This document shows positions 10,606 through 22,233 of a DNA stretch of 64,000 bases, piece after piece. A program made the position numbers and the translations under genes. Origin of the DNA: Rhizomys pruinosus (Eukaryota; Chordata; Mammalia; Rodentia; Spalacidae); assembly GCA_009823505.1 (NCBI GenBank), contig VZQC01000392.1, positions 3,558,246 through 3,622,245 of the forward strand, given 5' to 3'. A model generated the notes under the pieces. That model saw nothing but the letters and a program-made list of their open reading frames with translations, searched no databases and had not been told where the DNA came from. Each line of letters opens with the position of its first letter. The stretch's first letter is position 1.

Positions 10606-10629
10606 CACTGCCTTTCTTTCCCATTCATT

Positions 10630-10795
10630 AATTTTGTGTGTATCTGTGGGTGCATGTGTCATAGCTTGCATGTGGAGGTCAGAGTACAACTTGTGAAGTC
10701 AGCTCTCCCCTTCCACGTGTGGGTTCTAGGAATCAAGCTCAGGTCATCGGGCTTGGTGCCTGGCACCTTTACCTCTGAGTCATCCCTCTGTCTCC
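10630..10795 (-). mobile_element. B3 SINE
   Basis: GCATGTGGAGGTCAGAGTAC, TTCCACGTGTGGGTTCTAGG and CTCAGGTCATCGGGCTTGG are in the order of an inverted B3. The end, CTGAGTCATCCCTCTG, matches the inverted head. Confidence 0.85.
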
Positions 10796-10850
10796 TCACC
10801 TCCTCCTCTAGTTGGTAGCCACTGCACTGACTTTCCCACCGTATCGATGC

Positions 10851-11120
10851 AGTCATCCCTGTCATCCACAGGGATGCATTCTTTTTTTTTTTGGATGTGT
10901 ATGAATGTACTGTCTGCATGTAGGTTTGTGCACCCGTGTTGTGTGTCGTGCAATGCTGCGGAGACAGGGATGCATTCTAAGACTCCCCCAAAGATGCTTG
11001 GAACTGTGGATGGTATGGACTCCAGAACCGTTGCTGGTTTTCCTGAAATCCCCCAGCACTCCACTCAATACCAGACTATAAATAGCTAAAACCACAAAAG
11101 CATACTGTACAGAACGGGGA
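10851..11120. mobile_element. Possible Tigger-like DNA transposon relic
   Basis: CAGTCATCCCTGTCATCCAC, and GGATGCATTCTAAGACTCCC after the inserted B2 piece, resemble the terminal region of mariner/Tigger-class elements. The assignment is from general recall of those termini. Confidence 0.35.
10883..10963 (-). mobile_element. 5'-truncated B2 fragment
   Basis: A T-run, TGTGTATGAATGTACTG and the next 60 bases of inverted B2 are present; the promoter half is missing. ACAGGGATGCATTCT flanks it exactly (10868-10882 and 10964-10978). Confidence 0.95.
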
Positions 11121-13228
11121 AACCACTCTTTGCACTAATACTCTTCCATTTGTATTGGAAACAGGAATTTAGAAAGCTGGGAGGGGGCAGGGGTGACCCT
11201 ACATGACCCTACTAAACAGTCTATGACGACTTCGGCATGTGTCTCTTAGGAGGTACAGTTGGTGACACGCTGACGCAGCGTCCCCACAGCCTCTGCGGGT
11301 CCCGAGAGGCTGCAGCAGGCAGGTGCACCCAGCACACTGCTGTCCCGCAGCACTTCCAGCACTGACTTCAGGTGGCCCCCCTACAGTTTAGCCATCCTGG
11401 TAGGTACCAGCCTTTCCAATGGTTCCATCTCTGCATCTTACAAAGGTGGACCTTTAGTTCATCTTTGAGTGCCTTAATTTCGTATCAATTTCTCTGCAGT
11501 TCCCACTGTAGCCTCCGTGTTCTAAAGAGCAGCAATAGAAAGTTAAGAATGAAGCAGTGCTGTGTGTGAATCAATACCACAGTTTAGGGTCACTCCTAAA
11601 CTCAGGCATTAGACAAGGATGCACCTCGCTGTCTACTTGGTGCATCCTGAGGCCCTGAGCTGGACAGAAATGGAGGGAGGGGACTACTACTAGCAGGAGG
11701 AAGAAAGCAAGTCCGCATCACTCCTGATGACATGATGTGTGCGCAGGAGATTCCAAATAAATAACTATGAGGGATGGCTGGGTGACTGGCCATTACATCG
11801 CAACCTGAGGGACACTGGGCTGTGATACAACACAAGCAGGCCAGAAATGTGAAGAATAAAAGGTAAAAGCACCATTTGCCCAAACAACAAAGATAATAAG
11901 GCCACCTGGGAATAACGGAACATGGTGTGGACCATTACACACTCAGTGGAAAGATAATATGCAGGGACTGAGGACAGGATGGAAAGTGGACTGTGACTAG
12001 GCTTGGGAAGGACTTGAGCAGCACTACCCAGAGAAGGATGGATGCAGTCTGTATCGAATTAGAAGCATGTGTTCCTAGCTGTCATGGGAGAAACCAATGA
12101 GTGGTCCTCCCCAGCTAGAAAGCCTATTAAGCAATGACCGGTCCAGCAAACTATCAATATTGGTGCAAGTGACACTTTTGTCTTGGGTGTAATCAACAGG
12201 TGTCTATTAGGAATTAGACAGCTCAATGGGAGGGAACTCATGTGGTACTGTAAACATAGCCAAATACACATGGCTGGAGAGTCACAGACTCTAGAGAAAA
12301 ACCTACCTTTGCCACATTCCTAAATGTAATCTCTCACTTTATTCTAAATATGCATCCTCATATTTACAGACAAATATACCTTCCACTTCTCATCAAAGAA
12401 GCTTCTTTTTGCAACAGATGGAGACTATTACAGAGTTTCAGAACTGGTCAAATGCAGAGAATAAATTGAGATGCTTAACCCTAAGTGACACATCTATAAT
12501 GCAGCCTCTACACACAGGATTACTGCATCTCTCAGCTGTCACCAGAGACGTTTCCTAATGCAGCGGATGGTAATTAACACAGACATGCACAATTAGCTGA
12601 CGTGCAGAGAACAAGAGGCGCAGAGTGCTCACCCTGAATGGGGGGGATTTCCAACCTCCGCTTCCCAAAGGCTCAGGGATCATTTGGGAAGAGACAGAAA
12701 GATTTTAAGAGTTAGACAGGATTGGTGACCACAGGTAAGCAGTCTTCCTGACAGCTGGTCGTTTACTCATACAACTCACAGCAATGGTGACAGCATGCCC
12801 AAGGCCTACGCACATAAGATTAGACTAAACTCAACACAGACATGGGGAAGTGGATAAGAAATCCATGGTTGCTGGGAAGGAGAGAGACAGTGTCTTGCAG
12901 GACTGGGCCTCTTGTCCTCTTGGCCCAGTGGATGGGTCCACAATGAAGGACATTGGGGAACACGACTCATCCTCTATAGGTTATATTATATATATATGAG
13001 AGTTCACTGAAGGGGGCAATGAAGGGAGGTATAGAGAGGGGAGCAGATCTAAATACCATCAAACTACACTGTATGAAAATCACAAAAATTCCATTTAAAG
13101 TATCTTTTCCTCAAAATAAAATTAAGTAGAAAGCTAAACCCCGGTGGGTCAGGTGTCAGTGGGCCTAGACCATGAAAAGCATCCTGGAGAACCAAGGAAG
13201 TACAAACACAGGAACAAGCAGGAGGGGG
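11121..13228. other. Long SINE-free stretch, no gene recognised
   Basis: About 2.1 kb without B1/B2 elements apart from a TATATA run near 12983. Only short frames are present. SINE-poor DNA here could include intronic or regulatory sequence, but I see no specific motif to annotate. Confidence 0.45.
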
Positions 13229-13640
13229 TATTCTAGATTCTCTTCAGTTGCTATGACAAAATACTCTGACCAATTCCAACTTGGGAGAGAAAGAGTTTAT
13301 TTGTCTTACATCTCCCAGGTCACAGTTCATCACTGAGGGAGCCCAACGTTAAGAACTCAGGGTAGGAACCTGGAGGCAGGAGCTGAAGCACAGGCCATGG
13401 AGGAATGTGCTTACTGGCTTGCTCCCCTGACCCATGCCCAGCCTGCTTTCTTATACTATATATAACAATCTGCCCAGCGGTGGCACCACCCAGGCTGGGC
13501 CATCCCACATCATTCAACAAGCAAGACAATATTCCACAGACGTGGCCACAGGGCCAGTCCAATGGAGGCAATTCCCCAAATGAGGCTCCCTCAACCCAGG
13601 TGTGTCAAGTTGACCCTAAAGCTATCCAGCACAATTGACC
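13229..13640 (-). repeat. 3' LTR of the minus-strand MaLR
   Basis: It begins TATTCTAGATTCTC, where the right LTR has TGTTCTAGTTTCTC, and ends at CTATCCAGCACA. Confidence 0.8.
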
Positions 13641-14363
13641 CCTTGTCAACTTGACATGCAAAACACATCACTATTAAAGCATCACCTTTCCAGTTCTTGT
13701 CCCCAAGGTATGATGTTAACATTCATATCACAGTGTAAGATAGTACAACCTTAAAAGCCCTACAGTCCTTAAAAATCCAAACACTCTTTTAAAAGTCTCT
13801 TAACTATGGGCTCCTGTAAAATCCAAAACAAGTACTGTCTTATTTCAAAGGGAAGAATCAGGCACACCTAAGCAAAACCCAAGTCCAGCAGAGTAGCTCA
13901 AGGGTGGACATCTGGGATTCACCCATGATCTTCCGGGCTCCCAAGGGTTTTGGCAGTTCTGCTTCCCCGACTCTGCCATCCACAGCACACACAGCTCATC
14001 TTGCAGGCCCAAGCCGGCTCCATTCCACACCTGCTGCTGCTCTTGGTGGTCAAAAAGCTGGGGTCTCCACTGATATTGAGGTTGTTCCTTCACCAATGGG
14101 CTTTCTGGCCTCTCACGGTGCCAAGATTCAGCTTCTCTTCATGACCCCTGCAACACTGTGTCTTCCCTGCAACTGAGGTACTGTTACCAATGGCCTTTCC
14201 TGGCCTCTCATAGTGCGAGCCTAGGCTGCTCTTGGTCCCTTCACATTTCAACACCAGAACCATATAGGAGACTCTTACACATTACCAAGCCCCACTTCTG
14301 GCTTGAGATGGAGGCTCAGGCTCCTCTGGACCATAGCTTCTGTGTGCTGACCCTGATGAAAAT

Positions 14364-14610
14364 CTTTTTTTTAATATTTTTTAAATTTTTATTATTTATT
14401 TATTTATTTTTATGTGTATGAATGTACTGTCTGCATGTAGTTTGGTGCACCCGTGTCGTGCAATGCCGAGGAGGTCAGAAGAGGGCATCGGATTCCCCTG
14501 GAACTGGAGTTAAAGACAGTTCTCAGCTGCCATGTGGGTGCTGGGGATCGAACCCGGGTCCTCTGCAAGAGCAGTCGGCACTCTTAACTGCTAGGCCATC
14601 TCTCCAGCCC
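14364..14610 (-). mobile_element. B2 SINE inside MaLR interior
   Basis: Inverted B2 with TGTGTATGAATGTACTG at the tail side and GCCATCTCTCCAGCCC at the head. CCCTGATGAAAAT and CCCTGATGAAATT are an imperfect duplication on the two sides. Confidence 0.95.
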
Positions 14611-14867
14611 CCCTGATGAAATTCTTACCAGAAGATTTCACCACAGTGATGCTGGTCTGTTGTTATTTACAGCTGATTTTTCAGCCCCAGCTAACCAGCA
14701 TCAATTGTCCCAGTAAAACAAAGGTTTCACTTCAGGTTCTGGTCTCTTGTTACTTACAGCCACTTCCAATCAGAACCTATAGATTTTCAATTCAATAATA
14801 TCATACAAACAGCTCTGATGGTCTCTGCTTCCCTTTGAAGCTTCACAAGCCAGGCCTCCATCATCTA

Positions 14868-15492
14868 CTGCTATAGCCCAAAATGATATAATGATAAATG
14901 ATATAATTTAAAATAATACGGAATTCAGGAGTTTCTGAGCTAGCAATTCAGCCTAGACAGGGAAATGGGCTACCGAAACAAGAGCTCGTTTACAGCCCTG
15001 TTACTGGAAAATGGGATGGGATGCAGCTGCTAAGCCTTAAATTCCTTGATTCCATGGGAAAACCATCCTGAGACAGTTTCCATTTGATTTAATATCTCTC
15101 TCTCCTCCTAGTTGGTGCTTTTCTCTTAGTTACTGTACACCTTAGATTAGGACTTGAGTACATCATGTTATTGCTAGACTCTCTTCCTTGCTTTTACCAG
15201 GATTTATGTATGCTCTTAGGTAACCACTAAGCCTTATCCCTTGGAGTTCTCTCCCCTCATCTCCTTTGTGTGAAGCACATTCCTTAGAATCCTAGCCCTT
15301 TTGGGGAGCTTTCTGACAGCCATATGTTTCTCCCTATATAAACTTGTATAAAAGGCAACATAGTGAGATTTGCCATAAGAACCTGTATGAGACTTGCTGT
15401 AGAGATTTGCTCAAGAGAAACTTAGAATAAAGAGGTTTGCTTGAGACTCATACAGGACTTGCATGATGCTTGCTTAAAGAGGTTTTGGTGTA
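14868..15492 (+). mobile_element. LTR-like block inside MaLR interior
   Basis: It breaks the MaLR interior between CATCTACTGC and GGGGCAAATCTCCC. TCCCTATATAAACTTG (near 15331) looks like a TATA box, and TTAGAATAAAGAGG (near 15420) like a poly(A) signal about 90 bp downstream, which is LTR spacing. Clean termini and a target duplication were not found. Confidence 0.45.
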
Positions 15493-15734
15493 GGGGCAAA
15501 TCTCCCAGAGGCTGCCCTAATGGCCTTCAAACCACTCTTGCTGTGACTCACAAGTGGGCCCAGACCCCCACAATCTACCACTCTTTCAGCATAATTGTAT
15601 CAAGTTCCACAGCAACAAACTCTAAGCACTCAATGGCTTTTCCAGTCCAAAGTTCCAAATGCTGCCACAATCCTCCCCAAAACACCAAGGTCAGGTCTGT
15701 CACAGCAATAGCCCACTCTCTGGTACCAATTTCT

Positions 15735-16115
15735 GTTCTAGTTTCTCTTTAATTGCTGTGACAAAACACTCTGACTAATACCAACTCGGGGAGGAAAGAG
15801 CTTGTCTTAAATCTCCCAGGTCACAGTTCATCACTGAGGGAGCCCAAGGAACTCAGGGCAGGAACCTGGAGGCAGGAGCTGAAGCACAGGCCATGGAAGA
15901 ATGCTGCTTACCAGCTTGTTCCCCTGTCCCATGCCCAGCCTACACAACCTGCCCAGGGAGGGCACCACCCACGGTGGGCTGGGCTCTCCACATAACTCAA
16001 CAACCAAGACAATACCCTACAGACGTGGCCGCAGGCCAGTCCAATGGAGAAAATACCCCAATTGAGGTTCCCTCCACCCAGGTGTGTCAGGTTGACACTA
16101 AAGCTGTCCAGCACA
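15735..16115 (-). repeat. 5' LTR of the minus-strand MaLR
   Basis: It runs from TGTTCTAGTTTCTC to CTGTCCAGCACA and adjoins the primer-site-like sequence on its left. Confidence 0.8.
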
Positions 16116-16668
16116 AGTGTGTAAGAAAAGGATGCACTGGCAAGGGCAGGAGATGGAAAAGAAAGCACAAAGATCCAAGGAGCACAAAGAGATAAGCAGC
16201 AGGGAGGACAGGGGGAGCACAGAGGGGAGCACAGGTGGTGCTTCTCGTCAGATAACAAGCTAGCTTGAATGGACCACACTCTACACCCACACTGCTCTAT
16301 TGCTCTGCTTGCAAAAAGGTGATGGTAATACCATGTACCCTGCCTTGCGCTTGCTGCCCCATCCAAGGCCTTCTGTACTGAATGTTGAAGGGCCCTACAC
16401 ATGCACAGGACTCAGGATAGAGCTGGCTCAGGAAAGGCACAGGACCCAGGACAGAGGTGGCTCAGGGGAGGAAGGCTCAGACCAGTGCCCTTCTGCAAAC
16501 ATGGAGGCATGGAGGCGTATCCTAAAAACATCCTTTGACCCATCTGATCTTTACTAAACTGTAGACACAGGAGTTACTTTGTTTCCCAATTGGCACCTAT
16601 CCTCTGCAGCCAATCTGTCCATAAACCCTCATCTGGAGCCCTGTCCTGTTCCCAGAAGGCAGGTTGGA
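16116..16668. other. Single-copy sequence, no feature seen
   Basis: No SINE or exon signature was found. Two imperfect ACAGGA/CAGGACTCAGGA phrases near 16415-16450 form a short local duplication. Confidence 0.4.
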
Positions 16669-16684
16669 CAAGAGACATACTCTT

Positions 16685-16868
16685 GAAGTGGTTTGTTTGT
16701 TTGTTTGTTTGTTTGTCTGTTTGTTTGTCTTTTGGAGACAGGGTCTCCCTGTAGTCCCAGCTATCCTGGAACTCACTCTGTGACCAGGCTGGCCTTGAAC
16801 TCACAAAGATCCACCTGCCTCTGCCTCTCAAGTGCTAGGATTAAAGGCGTGTACCACCACGCCTGGCT
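16685..16868 (-). mobile_element. B1 SINE, part of a B2-B1 pair
   Basis: A TTTG-repeat tail, then GGAGACAGGGTCTCCCTG and ACCACGCCTGGC. CAAGAGACATACTCTT occurs at 16669-16684 and again only after the adjoining B2 (17075-17090). Confidence 0.95.
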
Positions 16869-17074
16869 TAAAAATATTTTATTGCTATTTTTATTTTATG
16901 TGTATGACTGTATTGCCTGTTGTGCAATGCTGGCAGAGATCAGAAAAGGGTGTTGATGTCCTGGAACTAGAGTTATAGATGGTCGTTACCTGCCAGGTGG
17001 GTACGGGGAACTGAACCCAGGTCGTCTACAAGAGCAGCCAGTGCTCTTAACCGCTGAGCCATCTCTCCAGCTCC
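16869..17074 (-). mobile_element. B2 SINE, part of a B2-B1 pair
   Basis: Diverged inverted B2 with its own A-rich tail next to the B1. Head CTGAGCCATCTCTCCAGC. It shares the outer 16-bp duplication with the B1. Confidence 0.93.
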
Positions 17075-17203
17075 CAAGAGACATACTCTTAGCTTCCATC
17101 TGCATGTCAACTCTTGGCATCATTTGCTGCATCTCTTGTGTGTATTACAAGTGTCATCTGGGCCTCACTTTATTAGCTCAAGTACTTTACTTTAAAAAAT
17201 GAA

Positions 17204-17393
17204 GCCGGGCGTGGTGGCACATGCCTTTAAATCCTAGCACTTAGGAGGCAGAGGGAGGTGGATCTCTGTGAGTTCAAGGCCAGCTTGGTCTATGTAGCAA
17301 GCTCCAGGCCAGCTGGGACTAAAGGGAGACCCTGTCTCAAAAAGACCAAAATTAATTAATTAATCAATTAATTAATTAATTTAATTAAAAAAG
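17204..17393 (+). mobile_element. B1 SINE with TTAA-rich tail
   Basis: GCCGGGCGTGGTGGCACATG start, AGACCCTGTCTCAAAAAG end, then an ATTAATTAATTA tail. Confidence 0.95.
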
Positions 17394-17395
17394 AT

Positions 17396-17564
17396 CATGC
17401 CAGGTTTGGTGGCACACGCCATCACCTTTGATCACAGCACTTGGGAGGCAGAAGCAGGCAGATCTCTGTGAGTTCAAGGCCAGCCTAGTCTGTATAAGGA
17501 GTTCCAGGGTAGCTGGGACTACAGGGAGACCCTGCCTCAAAAAAGACCAAAAAAAAAAAAAAAA
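17396..17564 (+). mobile_element. B1 SINE
   Basis: GCCAGGTTTGGTGGCACACG start, with a few inserted bases (CCATCACCTTTGATC) near the 5' end, and a poly(A) tail. Confidence 0.93.
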
Positions 17565-17569
17565 TCATT

Positions 17570-17806
17570 GGGGCTACAGAGATTCCTCAGAAGTTAAGAG
17601 CATTGGCTGCTCTTGTAGAGGACCCAATTCAATTCCCAGCACCCACGTGGTGGCTAACAACCAACTGTAACTCCAGTTCCAGGGGATCTGCCAGCCTCTT
17701 CTGACCTCTTCAGGTGCTGCACCACAGAGATGCACTTACCCTCATATATGCAAAACAGTCATACACATAAAAAATAATATATTTTAAAATAAAATAAAGA
17801 CCACTA
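17570..17806 (+). mobile_element. B2 SINE
   Basis: TGGGGCTACAGAGATTCCTC start, CCAATTCAATTCCCAGCACC in the B-box area, ending in an AATAATATATTTTAAAAT-type tail. Confidence 0.92.
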
Positions 17807-17807
17807 G

Positions 17808-17952
17808 GCATGGTAGTGCAGTCCTTTAGTCCTAGCACTCAGGAGGCAGAGGCAGGCAGATCCCTGTGAGTTCATGGCCAGCCTGGTCTACACAGCCAGT
17901 TCCAGGGCAGCTGGGGCTCCAGGGAAACCCTGTCTCAAAAAGAAAAAAAAAA
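17808..17952 (+). mobile_element. B1 SINE
   Basis: TAGGCATGGTAGTGCAGTCC start and AACCCTGTCTCAAAAAG end. Confidence 0.92.
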
Positions 17953-18339
17953 GTTGCTAAAAAGGAAAAAAATCCAGATTTCCAACTTTCCTTAGACAAA
18001 GAGCTTTATTCCCATGTCTACCTGGCCACACTTGGCTGAGGTCAGTGGGTGGTGGTCAGGCGAGCTGGACCCTTGTCCAGACACACTTCTCACACCTACA
18101 CTTCACTGTCTTCCCTTGCTGCCTGACCCATGTTGGAATGTCTTCTTAAAATCTTCATACATAACTTTGCCCATCAAAAGGAAACATTTTATAGCCAATA
18201 ACTCACCAACATATAGAGTAAAACACAGGTGGGGTATCAGAAAAATAAATACAAGTTTGAATCAGGCCTAAAACAGAAGCTACCATGTCACTTTTAACAA
18301 CATCCAGAACTCAGGTTGCAGTCACATGCTCGCTGACTT
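17953..18339. other. Single-copy sequence, no feature seen
   Basis: No repeat or exon signature found. Confidence 0.4.
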
Positions 18340-18355
18340 AGAAAACTGCAAACAG

Positions 18356-18607
18356 GGCTGGAGAGATGGCCTAGCGGTTAAGAGCGCCGACGCTCTTGCA
18401 GAGGACCCGGGTTCGATCCCTAGCACCCACATGGCGGCTGAGAACCGTATGTAACTCCAATTCCAGGAGAACTCCAGTTCCAGGGGAATCCGACACCCTC
18501 TTCTGACCTCCGTGGCATTGCAGGACACGGGTGCACAGACCTGCATGCAGACAGTACATTCATACACATAATAAATAAATAAAATTTAAAAAAAATTAAA
18601 AAAAAAA
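18356..18607 (+). mobile_element. Young B2 SINE abutting the 34-bp array
   Basis: GGCTGGAGAGATGGCC start, GGGTTCGATCCCTAGC in the B box, A-rich tail. AGAAAACTGCAAACAG flanks it exactly at 18340-18355 and 18608-18623; the 3' duplication adjoins the minisatellite. Confidence 0.97.
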
Positions 18608-18631
18608 AGAAAACTGCAAACAGCCTCTGCA

Positions 18632-20907
18632 CAGAAGTGCACAAACCCTGACCCCCAGGGTTATACAGAGGCGTGCCCACTCTGACCCCCAGTGTTATAC
18701 AAAGGCATGCCCACTCTGATCCCCAGTGTTATACACAGGCATGCCCACTCTGACACCTAGTGTTATATACAGGCATGCCCACTCTGACCCCTGGTGTTAC
18801 ACACAGGCGTGCCCACTCTGACACCCAGTGTTATACACAGGCGTGCCCACTCTGACCCCCAGGTTTATACACAGGCGTGCCCACTCTGACCCCCAGGGTT
18901 ATACAGAGGCGTGCCCACTCTGACCCCCAGGGTTATACAGAGGCATGCCCACTCTGACCCCCAGTGGTATACACAGGCGTGCCCACTCTGACCCCCAGTG
19001 TTATACACAGGCGTGCCCACTCTGACCCCCAGGGTTATACACAGGCGTGCCCACTCTGACCCCCAGTGTTATACACAGGCGTGCCCACTCTGACCCCCAG
19101 TGTTATACACAGGCGTGCCCACTCTGACCCCCAGTGTTATACACAGGCGTGCCCACTCTGACCCCCAGTGTTATACACAGGCGTGCCCACTCTGACCCCC
19201 AGTGTTATACACAGGCGTGCCCACTCTGACCCCCAGTGTTATACACAGGCGTGCCCACTCTGACCCCCAGTGTTATACACAGGCGTGCCCACTCTGACCC
19301 CCAGTGTTATACACAGGCGTGCCCACTCTGACCCCCAGTGTTATACACAGGCGTGCCCACTCTGACCCCCAGTGTTATACACAGGCGTGCCCACTCTGAC
19401 CCCCAGTGTTATACACAGGCGTGCCCACTCTGACCCCCAGTGTTATACACAGGCGTGCCCACTCTGACCCCCAGTGTTATACACAGGCGTGCCCACTCTG
19501 ACCCCCAGTGTTATACACAGGCGTGCCCACTCTGACCCCCAGTGTTATACACAGGCGTGCCCACTCTGACCCCCAGTGTTATACACAGGCGTGCCCACTC
19601 TGACCCCCAGTGTTATACACAGGCGTGCCCACTCTGACCCCCAGTGTTATACACAGGCGTGCCCACTCTGACCCCCAGTGTTATACACAGGCGTGCCCAC
19701 TCTGACCCCCAGTGTTATACACAGGCGTGCCCACTCTGACCCCCAGTGTTATACACAGGCGTGCCCACTCTGACCCCCAGTGTTATACACAGGCGTGCCC
19801 ACTCTGACCCCCAGTGTTATACACAGGCGTGCCCACTCTGACCCCCAGTGTTATACACAGGCGTGCCCACTCTGACCCCCAGTGTTATACACAGGCGTGC
19901 CCACTCTGACCCCCAGTGTTATACACAGGCGTGCCCACTCTGACCCCCAGTGTTATACACAGGCGTGCCCACTCTGACCCCCAGTGTTATACACAGGCGT
20001 GCCCACTCTGACCCCCAGTGTTATACACAGGCGTGCCCACTCTGACCCCCAGTGTTATACACAGGCGTGCCCACTCTGACCCCCAGTGTTATACACAGGC
20101 GTGCCCACTCTGACCCCCAGTGTTATACACAGGCGTGCCCACTCTGACCCCCAGTGTTATACACAGGCGTGCCCACTCTGACCCCCAGTGTTATACACAG
20201 GCATGCCCACTCTGACCCCCAGTGTTATACACAGGCGTGCCCACTCTGACCCCCAGTGTTATACACAGGCGTGCCCATCTGACCCCCCCCAGTGTTATAC
20301 ACAGGCGTGCCCACTCTGACCCCCAATGTTATACACAGGCGTGCCCACTCTGACCCCCAGTGTTATACAGAGTCATGCCCACTCTGAACCCCAGTGTTAT
20401 ACAGAGGCGTGCCCACTCTGACCCCTAGTGTTATACATAGGCGTGCCCACTCTGACCCCTAGTGTTATACACAGGCGTGCCCACTCTGACCCCCAGTGTT
20501 ATACAGAGGCTTACCCACTCTGACCCCCCAGTGTTATACAGAGGCATGCCTACTCTGACCCCCAGTGTTATACAAAGGCGTGCCCACTCTGACCCCCCCA
20601 GTGTTATACACAGGCGTGCCCACTCTGACCCCCAGTGTTATACACAGGCATGCCCACTCTGACCCCCAGTGTTATACACAGGCATGTCCACTCTGACCCC
20701 TAGTGTTATACACAGGCGTGCCCACTCTGACCCCCAGTGTTATACAGAGGCATGCCCACTCTGACCCCTAGTGTTATACACAGGCGTGCCCACTCTGACC
20801 CCCAGTGTTATACACAGGCATGCCCACTCTGACCCCTAGTGTTATACACAGGCGTGCCCACTCTGACCCCCAGTGTTATACAAAGGCATGCCTACTCTGA
20901 CCCCCAG
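18632..20907. repeat. 34-bp minisatellite, about 67 units
   Basis: The unit is GGCGTGCCCACTCTGACCCC followed by CAGTGTTATACACA. From about 19060 to 20195 roughly 33 consecutive units are identical. The outer 400-700 bp on each side are variable (CAGGGTTATAC, CTAGTGTTATAC, ACAGAGGC, AAAGGCATG, CCCC length changes). The unit is not a multiple of 3, so frames through it (such as 20462-20662) have no coding meaning. There are no unique spacers, so it is not a CRISPR array. Confidence 0.98.
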
Positions 20908-21040
20908 CATCTGAAGCCTGCCTGCTCCTGATTCCCAGTGCCAGGACAGAAATTGGAGTTATCTCTCTATGTGGGCACTTTCTCTTCCAACACCAGCACC
21001 CTGCAAGTCATGGCATAGGCCACACTGAGCCACAGGCTGC

Positions 21041-21268
21041 TTCTTTTATTTTTAATATTTATTATTTTATGTGTAGGAGTATATTGCCTGCATGTACATT
21101 AAATGGACCCATGTCATGCAATGGCCAAGGAGGTCGGAGGAGGGCCTTGGATCCCCTGGAACTGGAATTATGGATGGTTGCTAGTCACCATGTGGGTGCT
21201 GGGAATCAAACTGGGTCCTCTGCAAGAGCAGCCAGTGCTCTTAACCACTGGGCCATTTCTCCAGCCTT
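21041..21268 (-). mobile_element. B2 SINE
   Basis: Tail-side TTATGTGTAGGAGTATATTG and head GGGCCATTTCTCCAGCC, inverted, moderately diverged. Confidence 0.92.
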
Positions 21269-22085
21269 ATAAGGCTGTTTCTAAAACCCCAAAGCAGCCC
21301 TCATCACTGGTACTAACATCGGGATTGCTGCTGTTGTGCCTTGATTTTGAGAAGTATCAAAAGTTACTAAACTTTGAGGCTGGAGACGTGGCTTGCTGCT
21401 GGAATGTGTGCCCTCCATGGCACAAGGCCACAGGGTCCTCCCCTGGCCCAGTTCCTCCAAGAAGCACCTGCGCTAGAGAAAGGTGGCCAAGGAGCTCTGT
21501 CACTCAGGCCTCTCTCTCAGAGTCATCTGCAAAGGTGACAGAGGAGGCACTGTGACCCATGAGCCTAGTAGTAGGAGCAAGCAGCTGCTAGTAAGGGGCA
21601 TTCACCCAGGGAGCCTGCAGGGCATGAGCCCTCTGTGTACCATCCTAGTTCAAGGACTGTACTAAGCTGGCTGAGCCTTCTCCAGAACTGGTAGAGACTC
21701 TTCCTTGCCTTCCCATCCCACCTCCTCACAGGGGTCAAGACCTGCCTGAGGACTTACCTCACTGAAGCCACCCACGGTATTTTTCTCATGAAACCTCTTA
21801 CACTTTGAACTTTATCCTAGCACCTGCTTCCCATGCAACTCAAGTTGCCACGACTTCAGTCATCTGATTTCTGACTTACTCTGCAAAAATCGTGGCTACC
21901 TCACCACACTTTCTCAAGTAGACCAACCATTTCGTTTCTGTGTCCGAGGCTCTCTATTGACAGGCACATTTTCTTCCTCAATCAATCGCTCCAATTATAC
22001 TAGAAAAATGACCTCAATCAGAAATCAATCTACTTAGAAGCTTGACGGGCTCATCAGCACGTGCAGTGTCTGTTCAGAGTCAACA
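21269..22085. other. Single-copy sequence, no gene recognised
   Basis: A 150-codon plus-strand frame overlaps here (21103-21555) but starts within the preceding B2, so it is not a gene. Confidence 0.45.
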
Positions 22086-22087
22086 CA

Positions 22088-22233
22088 TGGCTGGAGGTGG
22101 TGTCACATGCCTTTAATCCCAGCCCTTGGGAGGCAGAGGCAGGCAGATCTCTGTTTGAGGTCAGCCTCGTCTACATAGTGAGTTCCAGGTCAGCCACAGC
22201 TACATGGTAAGACCCTATATTAACAGCCCCCCC
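22088..22233 (+). mobile_element. B1 SINE
   Basis: GGCTGGAGGTGGTGTCACATG start, CTTTAATCCCAGCCCTTGGG, and a degraded 3' end followed by a C-run. Confidence 0.88.

Larger units (their letters stand above)
13229..16115 (-). mobile_element. ERVL-MaLR element, minus strand, older copy
   Basis: Two related blocks of about 400 bp (13229-13640 and 15735-16115) share TCACAGTTCATCACTGAGGG, GGAACCTGGAGGCAGGAGC and CAGGTGTGTCA. Next to the right block, CCCACTCTCTGGTACCA (near 15712-15728) is the inverted tRNA-Leu-like primer site, so the right block is the 5' LTR. LTR divergence is greater than in the element at 5.5 kb, and no clear 5-bp duplication survives. The interior holds a B2 and an LTR-like block. 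Confidence 0.85.

Noticed and set aside
18356..18430. tRNA-like A and B boxes suggesting a tRNA gene
   Set aside because: They belong to B2 SINE heads, which derive from a tRNA. The same sequence occurs dozens of times and has no full cloverleaf.
18632..20907. Regular repeats suggestive of a CRISPR array
   Set aside because: Units are directly contiguous without unique spacers, and the DNA is mammalian.
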